DNA of 11,819 bases from contig JAOXYB010050013.1 in NCBI GenBank assembly GCA_028565635.1, positions 1 through 11,819 on the forward strand, read 5' to 3'. Shown one piece after another: positions 1 through 8,343 of this stretch (positions are counted from its first letter, which is position 1; each line of letters begins with the position of its first letter). Under the pieces are notes generated by a model. It was not told where the DNA came from and searched no databases. It saw only the letters and a program-made list of their open reading frames with translations. This stretch comes from Phoronis ovalis (lineage: Eukaryota > Phoronida > Phoronidae). Both the position numbers and the translations under genes were made by a program.

Positions 1-1161
1 GATTACGTTATACCCTTTTAGTTAGTGACAATTGTCCACGTATTCATCGCTAGCTTTGTACTATAGGTAATAAAAGCCCTATGCTCGCTACTAGTTTTAA
101 TGTGTTTGTTGACTTTTTAAACTGCTCAATTATTAGGTCAACTATTAGGAAGAACTTAACACTTAACATGTCAAAATTAGACTCATGTCACACCTCTTAC
201 GTGGTGTTAACAGTAAAACTAACCATTTAATGCATAATCTTGATAATTGTTTTGTGACTGCATACTGAGGAATTTAGATCCGTGCTAAATACAGTATTCG
301 TGACGAACAGTTTAACTAGACGTCCAAAATTATACTATACAAACTGTAAAAATAGCCGCATCCTAAACGTTCAAAAAATGAATAGTACAAATAGAATAAA
401 GATATTGTTTGGATTCTCTTTATGCGTGTTACAAATCTTAGGAATAGAATTAAATGGAAATTCATTTTGTGTTTGTTAAATTTAAAAAAAAGTTGATTTG
501 ACTAGCTAGTATATGGCACATATATCGAATCAAGGACAACTTTGCGCGTATAATGCATACATATTTATTAGTCCATATCAAAGATCCTATGTTACATTTT
601 TCATCCGGTTTGTGCAAAATTCTTTCTTTCCAATTTTTAGACAATATTGCTATAATCTTAACTTTACATTTAGTAATCTTCTGTAATGCATAACCTTTCC
701 AATGATGTACAGTTTAAGTAAATAGTTTAGGTAAACATATTTTAAAACTAAAGATTCTATTAACAACTTAATCAGATAGAGAAATGGTACCAATATCGTG
801 ACTGGCGTGTTATTAAGTGTTAAGCTTTATTACAGATTATTTGGTGGTTCGTGCGCTATTGTCAGAAGTATAACAACTCTGAGATAAGGATTCAAAACTT
901 AATTCCGATGAAATATATAAGGTTGTTAAATACTAAATACAACAATATTAAACACGTAAATGTACTGACTCTATTTCCAAAAGAAGAATCACCTATTACC
1001 AATGGTAAGAAGAATGGGCACGAGCCTATGCATAGGAAACAATACGGCTCCTGCAAAAATTAAACTCCTCCGCAAATGTGACCAACTATCTTCAAGAAAA
1101 AGATACCGCTGGTAATTCTAGTGAACACGCTAACAAAGAGATACATGCAACAGTATACAGC
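1..1161. other. Upstream non-coding region, no gene seen
   Basis: This AT-rich stretch holds only short open frames without ATG starts or recognisable protein content. It is the presumed 5' flank of the gene starting at 1162. A TATATAAG sequence at 914-921 could be a TATA box, but such strings are expected by chance at this composition. The frame of the downstream gene is open back to 1036, just after a TAG at 1033-1035, with no in-frame ATG before 1162. An ATG at 1076-1078 is followed directly by TGA, so it is a start-stop mini-ORF if transcribed. Several other out-of-frame ATGs lie between 900 and 1030. I see no convincing 3' splice site in 1036-1162, although an upstream exon cannot be excluded. 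Confidence 0.5.
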
Positions 1162-3780
1162 ATGGAGGAAACATTTTTTGATTGGTTACAGCTGCTCTGC
1201 CCATCGATGATACTGATTACTATCATAACTTTGAAATATGTAAAACCAGTGATATCGAATTCGCTAGCAGGAGCGGGTAAACTTTGGGAAATTATTCAAC
1301 CACGTGTCTTGATGTTGATACAAATAGCTCAAACACCGATACTGAAACATGTAAAGCCATTGGTATCAAAGACGCTAGCACCAGTGAGAAAAGTCTCGGA
1401 AATTATTCAACATCAGATATTGAAGTTGATACTAATAGTTCAAACACGGATATTAAAATGGCAAGCAAGAGTGAGATCAGTCTTGAAAATTGGGAAAGAT
1501 CGCATTGCTGAATTAGAGAGACAGGAGTTTAATCTGGCAGAGAAACTGCTACGAAATGCCGACAAAAATCTGGAAGAAGACGCGAACATTTTGAAAGATA
1601 TGGGAATCACGTACAAAGAACGCGGTGAAATAATAATGAATGACGCGTCGTATTTTATAAAAGCGGCGGCATTATTTAATTCAGCATTACTTCGAACTAA
1701 AGATTTAAACATTCATGACCGCTTAATATCTTTAAGGAAAGAAAACGAGAGAAGTTTCTTAAAGTATATCATTCAGAGAAACCGCCAAGTATTTTCTCAA
1801 GATTTTTCTGAAACAATAAAAAAATTCCGACAAGAAGCTTTTACTCAAACAAAAACTTTGTGGCAAGAAATAAAAGATACCTATGATATAGATGCTGATG
1901 ACAAAACACGAATGGCGGAAGAAAGTAAAATTATTCAGAAAATAAAGCATCTTTCAGAAACTATTTCACAAAGGATGTCGAAGATAACAGAGGAGATAGT
2001 TATCGCATCAATTGCTATTTTAGGTGAACCACCACAAAGATTCGCCTTAATTGGACTTGGATCTCTATCGCGGCAGGAAATGACTCCTTACTCAGATTTA
2101 GAATGTGCGATTTTAGTTAAAAATGATACAAGAGATTTACAATACTTCAGGAATCTAGCAAATTGTATCCAGTTATATGTGCTTAATCTAAGCGAAACAC
2201 CTCTACCAGCTCTTGCTATTAAATCATTGAACGATTTTGATCAAACTAATGGAGACCGATTTTACGATAACATTACATGTAATGGATTCTCTCTTGACGG
2301 AGCAATGCCATGGGCTTGTAAAACCCCAATTGGGCGTCCAGCGAGAAATAAAGGACGATTCGTAAAACGTTCATGGCGTCTAGAGTTAATAAAGTCTCCA
2401 AAAAGCATGGCATCGCTTCAGCAAAGTGACATCGCTGTCAAAGAAGGATATCATTTAGCAGATGTATTGAGTACATATACACTTATTTACGGTAGCCAGG
2501 AACTTGTTTCTGAGTACACGATTTTTATGAAATCAAAAAGGATACTAGCTTGTCGCATTAAATTAGTAGAAACATCACTGAAAGAGTTGAGGAAGTATAA
2601 CAAAACCATAAATTATCACGAAAGCTTATGGGGTCCAACCATTCAAAATGTCAAAGAACAACTGTACAGGTTTCCGTCGATGGTAATTAACTATTCGAAC
2701 TATTTGCCGGTTCATGCAGGTAATAATTCACCTTGGGAAATAGTGGAAAACATTTACAGCAACTCACCCAAGAAAGCGAAGAATATTCAAATGGCTATCA
2801 GTATCGCAGTTCTTATGCGACTGATGACATATTTGACTTTAGGCGGACAAAAAGAATGGATAAGTTTTCGGTCAAGAAACGAAAGTAGTGATATTAAAAA
2901 TGTGTATCGCTGTGATAATGTCAATCTGATGATTCGTTTTATGTCCACTGTTGTGCCGTTTTTACAATTTGTTTTGAAAACAGACAGTTACAGAAGATGT
3001 AAAAAAAATAGTTTTTACAGTAATTGTGTCAAAGTAAGAACTGTGATTTACTGGAAAGCAGGCCAAATTGGCAACGCGATGAAGGTTTGTCTGAAAGCGA
3101 TCCGCGGTTTGGAAAATTCAGTTTACGCTGTTCATGATCTGGTGGAGCTACATGGCGTAGCTGGTATCATGTATAATTCAAGCGGAGAGTATGACACGGC
3201 ACTGAAGCACTGTTATAATGCATTAAACATATTTAAGCAGATTTATGGAGACACAGTTCATCCTGATAGAGCAACAATACTCGGTGTAATTGGATCAGTG
3301 TATACACATAAAGGTGATTATGACGAGGCAATGAAGTATTGTCAACAATCACTGGAAATGAGGAAGAAACTTCATGGAGACACAGTTCATCTTGATATAG
3401 CGACATCACTCGGTGAGTTTGGATTAGTGCATATGAGCAAAAGTGATTATGACAAGGCCATGAAGTATTATCAACAATCACTGGAAATGGAGAAGAAACT
3501 TTACGGGGACACAGTTCATCATGATATGGCAACAACACTCAGTACAATTGGATCAGTGTATGAATGTACAGGTGTTTATGACGAGGCAATGAAGTATTAT
3601 CAACAATCACTGGAAATGAGAAAGAAACTTCACGGGGACACAGTTCATCCTGATATAGCAACAATACTATGTCAAATTGGTTCAGTGTACACACGAAAAG
3701 GTGATTATGACGAGGCAATGAAGTATTTTCACCAATCGCTGGAAATAGAGAAGAAAGTTTATAGCAAAAATACTTGGTAA
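1162..3780 (+). CDS. GlnD/DUF294-like nucleotidyltransferase fused to C-terminal TPR array (truncated)
   Basis: This is an intronless frame of 872 codons. I chose ATG 1162 because it is the first in-frame ATG, with A at -3 and G at +4. GTG 1078 would add 28 residues but is not a normal animal start. Residues 8-24 are hydrophobic with acidic residues before and lysines after. Residues 24-97 are two 37-residue repeats plus part of a third. Residues ~114-175 look like helical, TPR-like pairs. Residues ~280-400 are a polymerase-beta-type nucleotidyltransferase domain: G300-S301, then ten residues, then D312-L-E314, fitting hG[GS]x9-13Dh[DE]h, with R304 and E306 as in the GSxxRxE form of the GlnD/DUF294 family. 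A glycine-rich element LDGAMPWACKTPIGR follows at 378-392. Residues ~416-600 are helical and resemble the helical part after the catalytic domain in that family. TPR units of 43 residues begin at 668. The fifth unit ends early after a 23-bp deletion, giving the tail YSKNTW. The likely activity is nucleotide transfer to an unknown substrate, with the TPRs binding a partner. That role is inference; the domain calls are fairly secure. Confidence 0.85.
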   Translation: MEETFFDWLQLLCPSMILITIITLKYVKPVISNSLAGAGKLWEIIQPRVLMLIQIAQTPILKHVKPLVSKTLAPVRKVSEIIQHQILKLILIVQTRILKWQARVRSVLKIGKDRIAELERQEFNLAEKLLRNADKNLEEDANILKDMGITYKERGEIIMNDASYFIKAAALFNSALLRTKDLNIHDRLISLRKENERSFLKYIIQRNRQVFSQDFSETIKKFRQEAFTQTKTLWQEIKDTYDIDADDKTRMAEESKIIQKIKHLSETISQRMSKITEEIVIASIAILGEPPQRFALIGLGSLSRQEMTPYSDLECAILVKNDTRDLQYFRNLANCIQLYVLNLSETPLPALAIKSLNDFDQTNGDRFYDNITCNGFSLDGAMPWACKTPIGRPARNKGRFVKRSWRLELIKSPKSMASLQQSDIAVKEGYHLADVLSTYTLIYGSQELVSEYTIFMKSKRILACRIKLVETSLKELRKYNKTINYHESLWGPTIQNVKEQLYRFPSMVINYSNYLPVHAGNNSPWEIVENIYSNSPKKAKNIQMAISIAVLMRLMTYLTLGGQKEWISFRSRNESSDIKNVYRCDNVNLMIRFMSTVVPFLQFVLKTDSYRRCKKNSFYSNCVKVRTVIYWKAGQIGNAMKVCLKAIRGLENSVYAVHDLVELHGVAGIMYNSSGEYDTALKHCYNALNIFKQIYGDTVHPDRATILGVIGSVYTHKGDYDEAMKYCQQSLEMRKKLHGDTVHLDIATSLGEFGLVHMSKSDYDKAMKYYQQSLEMEKKLYGDTVHHDMATTLSTIGSVYECTGVYDEAMKYYQQSLEMRKKLHGDTVHPDIATILCQIGSVYTRKGDYDEAMKYFHQSLEIEKKVYSKNTW
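1231..1510 (+). repeat. 111-bp in-frame tandem repeat near the N-terminus
   Basis: Two full copies (1231-1341 and 1342-1452) and a decaying third (from 1453) sit head to tail inside the coding region. Shared landmarks include TTGAAATATGTAAA versus CTGAAACATGTAAA and GAAATTATTCAAC in both full copies. The 111-bp period is 37 codons. Each unit starts LK(Y/H)VKP and contains EIIQ followed by an aliphatic-rich stretch ending in IxQT(P/R)I. The units look like amphipathic or hydrophobic helices next to the hydrophobic N-terminus. I do not recognise the repeat as a named domain. Confidence 0.8.
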
Positions 3781-5801
3781 TATTGGATCATTGTATGAAC
3801 GTAAAAGTGAATGTGACGAGGCAATGAAGTATTATCAAAAGTCACTGGAAATGACGAAGAAAGTTCACGGGGACACAGTTCATCCTGATATAGCAGATAA
3901 ACTCAGTAAAATTGGTTCAGTGTATAAAAGTAAAGGTGATTGTGACGAGGCAATGAAGTATTATCAACAATCACTGGAAATGTAGAAGAAAGTTCACGGG
4001 GGCACAGTTCATCCTGATATGGCAACAACACTCAATAACATTGGATTAGTACATCGCTGTAAAGGTGATTGTGACGAGGCAATCAAATATTGTCTACAAT
4101 CACTGGAAATGAGGAAGAAATTTCATGGAGACAGAGATCATCTTGATATAGTAACAATACTCAGTAACATTGGTTCAATGTACACACAAAAAGGTGATTA
4201 TGACGAGGCAATGAAGTATTTTCAGCAATCACTGGAAATGGAGAAGAAAGCTTATAGAGACATAGTCCATCCTGTTATAGCAATAATACTCGGTAATATT
4301 GGATCATTGTATGAACGTAAAAGTGAATGTGACGAGGCAATGAAGTATTATCAAAAGTCACTGGAAATGAAGAAGAAAATTCACGGGGACACAGTTCATC
4401 CTGATATAACAGATACACTCAGTAAAATTGGTTCAGTGTATGAAAGTAAAGGTGATTATGACAAGGCAATGAAGTATTATCAACAATCACTGGAAATGGG
4501 AAAGAAAGTTTATCCTGATATGGCAACAACACTCAATAACATTGGATTAGTACATCGCTGTAAAGGTGATTGTGACGAGGTAATCAAGTATTGTCTAAAA
4601 TCACTGGAAATGAGGAAGACATTTCATGGAGACACAGATCATCTTGATATAGCAACAATACTCAGTAACATTGGTTCAGTGTACACACAAAAAGGTGATT
4701 ATGACGAGGCAATGAAGTATTTTCAGCAATCACTGGAAATGGAGAAGAAAGTTCACGGGGACACAGTTCATCCTGATATAGCAACAACACAGTAACATTG
4801 GATCAGTGTATGAAAGCAAAAGTGTTTTTGACGAGGAAATGAAGTATTAATTATCAACAGTCACTGGAAATGACGAAGAAAGTTCACGGGGACACAGTTC
4901 ATCCTGTTATAGCAAATATACTCGATGAAATTGGTTCAGTGTACACACATAAAGGTGATTATGACGAGGCAATGAAGTGTTTTCAACAATCACTGGAAAT
5001 GACGAAGAAAGTTCATGGAGTCACAGTTTACCCTGATATAGCGATATCACTCAATAACTTTGGATAATTGTAGGAACGTATAGGTGATTATGACGAGGCA
5101 ATGAAGTATTATCAACATTCACTAGAAATGAGAAAGAAATTTACGGAGACACAGTCCATCCTGAAATAGCAATAATACCCGGTAACATTAGATCAGTGTA
5201 TAAAAGTAAAGGTGATTTTGACAAGGCCAATGAAGTACTTTCAACAAGCACTGGAAATGGAGAAGAAAGTTCATTGAAACAAAGTTCATCCTGGTATAGC
5301 AATAGCACTCAGTATCATTGGATCAGTGTATAACAGTAAACGATCGATACTATGACGAGGCACTGAAGTATCATCATCTCAACACTCACTGGAAATGAGA
5401 AAGACGGTTTGCCAGGACACAGTTCATCCTAGCACAGCAACCATACTCAGTACCATTGTATCAGTGTATAACGGAGAAGCAATGAAGTAGATTCAACAAT
5501 CATAGAAATGTACGAGAAAGTTCATGGAGGCACTGTTCATCCTGATATAGCGACAACACTCACTAGTATTTGATTAGAGTTTTATAATAAAGGTGATTAC
5601 GACGAGGCAATGAAGTGTTATCAATAGTCACTGGAAATGTAGAAGAAAAGTCATGGGAACACAGTTCATCCTGATATAGTGACAACACTCAATAACATTG
5701 GATTTGTGCATAACAGTAAAGGTGATTATGACGAGGCAATGACGTATTTTCAACAAGCACTGGAAATGAGGAAGAAAGTTCATACAGACACAGTTCTAAA
5801 T
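3163..5801 (+). repeat. Tandem array of about 21 TPR-coding units, 129-bp period
   Basis: Units are counted from the codon for the conserved Gly of G(S/L)VY. Starts lie at 3163, 3292, 3421, 3550, 3679, 3785, 3914, 4043, 4172, 4301, 4430, 4544, 4673, 4800, 4933, 5062, 5190, 5320, 5458, 5571 and 5700. The spacing is 129 bp except where indels occur. The consensus has Y11, G15, Y17, A20 and S/A27 of a TPR, then LEMxKK and GDTVHPDIA, as in kinesin-light-chain/nephrocystin-type TPRs. Units 5-9 and 9-13 form a higher-order duplication. The first four units and part of the fifth are in the open frame of the 1162 gene; the rest lie after its stop. Units 16-21 are the most degraded. Confidence 0.93.
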
Positions 5802-5804
5802 TGA
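3781..5804 (+). pseudogene. Broken 3' part of the nucleotidyltransferase-TPR gene
   Basis: This continues the gene ending at 3780. A 23-bp loss at 3764/3765 shifts the frame. From 3785 the TPR frame runs to 4795 with one interruption, TAG 3983-3985. Further lesions are a 2-bp deletion near 4791, a 4-bp insertion near 4848, TAA 5065-5067 and TAG 5071-5073, a 1-bp deletion near 5140, an extra base near 5228, TAG 5488-5490 and TAG 5640-5642. The last unit is open from 5643 to a TGA at 5802-5804, where the repeat similarity also ends, so this is probably the ancestral stop. The longest surviving piece is a 258-codon frame from ATG 4019 to 4795, made only of TPRs. Whether any of it is translated, for example from an internal start, cannot be told from DNA alone. 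Confidence 0.8.
3983..4751 (+). repeat. Duplicated four-TPR block (516-bp higher-order repeat)
   Basis: Units starting at 3785, 3914, 4043 and 4172 match those starting at 4301, 4430, 4544 and 4673 in the same order. The unit types are ERKSEC, xSKGD, RCKGDC and TQKGDY. The offset is 516 bp (4 x 129), falling to 501 bp after a 15-bp in-frame deletion in the second copy at about 4510. My manual alignment of the roughly 450 shared bases gives about 18 mismatches. The block is best described as 3785-4300 duplicated as 4301-4800; the range given here is only where the two copies are most informative. Unit 5 (3679) also matches unit 9, so the similarity starts one unit earlier. Confidence 0.8.
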
Positions 5805-5961
5805 TGTTTATCCACTGAGCTGCAAGATTTTGCTGTTAGTATGTATATAATGATTTCATGGTATTCAATGTGAAGTTGTGAAATTGCTGTATAACCTGTG
5901 ATATATTAGTAGCCCTGAATGTAATATTGCTTGAAAGCTATCTTTATTCGGGTGAGGCAGC

Positions 5962-5967
5962 AATAAA
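5962..5967 (+). terminator. Candidate poly(A) signal AATAAA
   Basis: The canonical hexamer lies 157 bp after the inferred ancestral stop of the TPR gene. A TG-rich stretch (around 5998-6013) follows, as expected downstream of a cleavage site. The hexamer is common by chance in DNA this AT-rich, so the support is mainly positional. Confidence 0.4.
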
Positions 5968-6018
5968 ATTAGCATGCACTTCTTGACACTATTCATACAT
6001 TGTATGCATGGGGTCAGC

Positions 6019-6081
6019 TCGATAGTCCGACATCCCATTAGTCCAACATCCCATTAGTCCGACATTTCATTAGTCCGACAA
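6019..6081 (+). repeat. Left arm: 16-bp tandem repeat, about 3.7 copies
   Basis: After the shared end sequence, units begin at 6023, 6039, 6055 and 6071 with consensus TAGTCCGACATCCCAT. The last unit is partial. Differences are single substitutions such as TAGTCCAAC in the second unit. The same unit occurs inverted at 8344-8446. Confidence 0.85.
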
Positions 6082-6719
6082 TAAATAACCAATTTTTGAC
6101 AGACGCTTTGCTAACTTAAAGATGAAATTAATCATATCGCAAAATGTTAAACTTTCGAACAATGCAATCCACTAAAGTTATACGGTACTCTTTCTTGACA
6201 ATATTCATTACGTTGTTATAGTTTAGAAACCTCTTGAATATTGAATTCGTATGTTTTTACTTTCTGATCCAAGTAAATTTGCATAGATATGTCCATGTAC
6301 AACTTGACTGTTACGCCATGCTGACAACCCCACCCTTAGTATTATACTATTGTAGGACGACACTGTTCTTTCTCTAACCTAGTTATCCTGAAACGATCCG
6401 TTCGACTATACGTTATATCGATTTTAGACAACAAAAAAACATTAATTGCAAATAGCACCAAAGAATAATATTAATAACAAGACATTTGTAATTTCTAATG
6501 TCCATTCAATGTGTAGGATTATATTTTTTATCTTTTTTGGGTTTTTTTACATAAGAAAAGAATAGAATACATCATGCATTATAATCTGGCTTATCATTGT
6601 TTTGGTGGGGTAGTCTTATTCAAAATGTTAGTATCTAGATCTGCTGTCCGATCTGATGTACCTCTGGTGGAGTGGTGACCATATGTGTAGATGGGATGGG
6701 CAGCCAAACTCAAAATATC

Positions 6720-6945
6720 CAACCATTTTTAAGGATTTTGGTCTCAAAAATTTACCCATTTTTAGGGTTTTCTGCCACAAAAAAGGACCAATTTTCTAGA
6801 TTTTTTCTTGGAAAAGTTCCCTGGAATTGCTACCTTTAAACAAAATCGTGATTTTTAGGGTTTATTGAACAGTGGACATTTCTGTGAAAAGTCAATCCAT
6901 TTGTAGGGATTAATTTGTGAAAAAGTGACCTATTTGGGCCACCAA
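6720..6945. repeat. Degenerate ~32-bp repeat (CCATTTTTAGGG-like)
   Basis: Variants of (A/C)CCATTTTTAGGG recur at about 6723, 6754, 6789, 6850, 6896 and 6928, separated by A-rich or T-rich tails such as CTCAAAAATT and GTGAAAAAG. Spacings are about 31-35 bp, with two longer gaps that probably contain decayed units. The following GC-richer stretch ACCAACCTATGGCCTTCC may be the end of the same dispersed repeat. No coding content is visible. Confidence 0.5.
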
Positions 6946-7168
6946 CCTATGGCCTTCCTAGAACCACCTCTGAATCGTCCAGGCAGCGCTTCGTCTTCGC
7001 GGCTATAGACGCAACGTTACGTGACCTCTCGGGAACAAACATATTGGAAGTAATCAAGGTCAAAAATCTACCTGAACTTTGACTTGTATTTACCCTGTAC
7101 CGAATATGAAGCTGATCGGGTAAAAACTGAATCTGTTATCGCGAGACAAAGGAAAGTGTTACATACCA

Positions 7169-7194
7169 CAACGACGACGACGAAAACGACAACG
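7169..7194. repeat. Short ACG-rich simple repeat
   Basis: An imperfect run of ACG triplets interrupted by AAA and ACA. On the opposite strand it produces a run of valines in a chance open frame. Confidence 0.6.
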
Positions 7195-8343
7195 CCTCCG
7201 TTACGACTATATGCCGAGCTAGTATGTGGCTGGGCATAAAAAGCTAACGGGAGACGTGAATAGCGAATAAAGTAAGAACAAAAAATCTGAAAACTACATT
7301 TAAATTGTGAACACCTGTGTAAAGCAATTTTTCTGCCTTCCCAAAATAATGTATATTTACTATGCATTGAATTAACTAAACACAAAATTATTTAAAATTT
7401 ATTAGTTGTTCAAATTTATAAGTCTAACTGATTCTTTTTCAAAATTCAAATTTTAAATGATTCTGCATTTTAATGAAAACACTTATCTACATACGATCAT
7501 TTCAGTATAAATGCAATTTTCCCTTTTTTCCTCACTTTGGGCTTCATAAAATAAAGGAAATGTAGCTACTGAATACTGTATTAATAACGTTTTGGTTAAA
7601 AAAAAAAATACTCATTTTGCAACAGCATTTGTTAAAAGATAAACTAAATTGGATATTTCGAACAACCAATAGAAAGGAAATGTATTAGTTTATTGTTCCG
7701 TTATAATGTTAGTATCTGTCATCAATTGGAATAACAATGTAAAACTGCATATGGTCTATAGGTGTTCCAAACAGCATGTAAACTATTGCTTTTGTTTCAG
7801 TACTGTAGAAAGCAGTCAATAATAGTGAAAGCCTAATTTGAAAAAAATGCGCTACTTCATGTCCAGCCATGCAACAGCACCGGTAAGCGCTTTAACGCTA
7901 TGACTATTTACGTTTTAAGATTAAACTTGACAAGTAATTTTAAAATAAACTAAACAAAAGTACTAAATGTGACTTAGAACACAAATAGCGCAGGAAGTAA
8001 AAAATGATGGTAAAATGCTCATTATATAGAACTGCATTATATTACCAGTTTTTAGCAGGAGATAGTGGTAATTTGTTTTTAGAACATATATAACACAGTT
8101 TAGCCTGTCAGACTGGAATAGGTGTAGTTACTCTGGAATTAAAAATACAAAATTTAGAACATCTATAGCCCCATGGTTAAAAAATCAACGCTGAACATAT
8201 TGTTATGCAGGACTGATCATAGGTAAGCAATTAAGATGCGGCGGAATCCTTCAGAAGAGTTTAAAGTCCACCAGCGGTTTTATTTTGGATATAAATTTTA
8301 CAGGAGTTGTTGATGAGAGGGGGATGCTAAAAAAAAACTTAGA

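Noticed and set aside
282-644. Short frames on both strands (282-479 plus, 462-644 minus)
   Set aside because: They are about 60 codons each with no protein features, and the first lacks an ATG start at its beginning.
851-1063. 70-codon frame just before the main gene
   Set aside because: It starts at GTG, is in a different frame from the main gene, and has lysine/asparagine-rich content typical of AT-rich non-coding DNA.
3233-3538. Minus-strand frame across the TPR units
   Set aside because: It is the antisense shadow of the 129-bp repeat and repeats with the same period.
3983-5642. Reassigned TAG codon explaining the stops
   Set aside because: The TAGs replace different amino acids, TAA and TGA also occur, and there are frameshifts, so decay explains them better than an altered genetic code.
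6019-6081. CRISPR-like array
   Set aside because: The 16-bp units are directly adjacent with no spacers, in a eukaryotic context.
7068-7385. Minus-strand open frame of 105 codons
   Set aside because: Its valine-rich stretch comes from the ACG-rich simple repeat, it matches no family I know, and it lies inside the putative mobile segment. A chance frame is more likely.
7783-7800. Pyrimidine tract ending TTTCAG as a 3' splice site
   Set aside because: No open coding frame of any length follows it.
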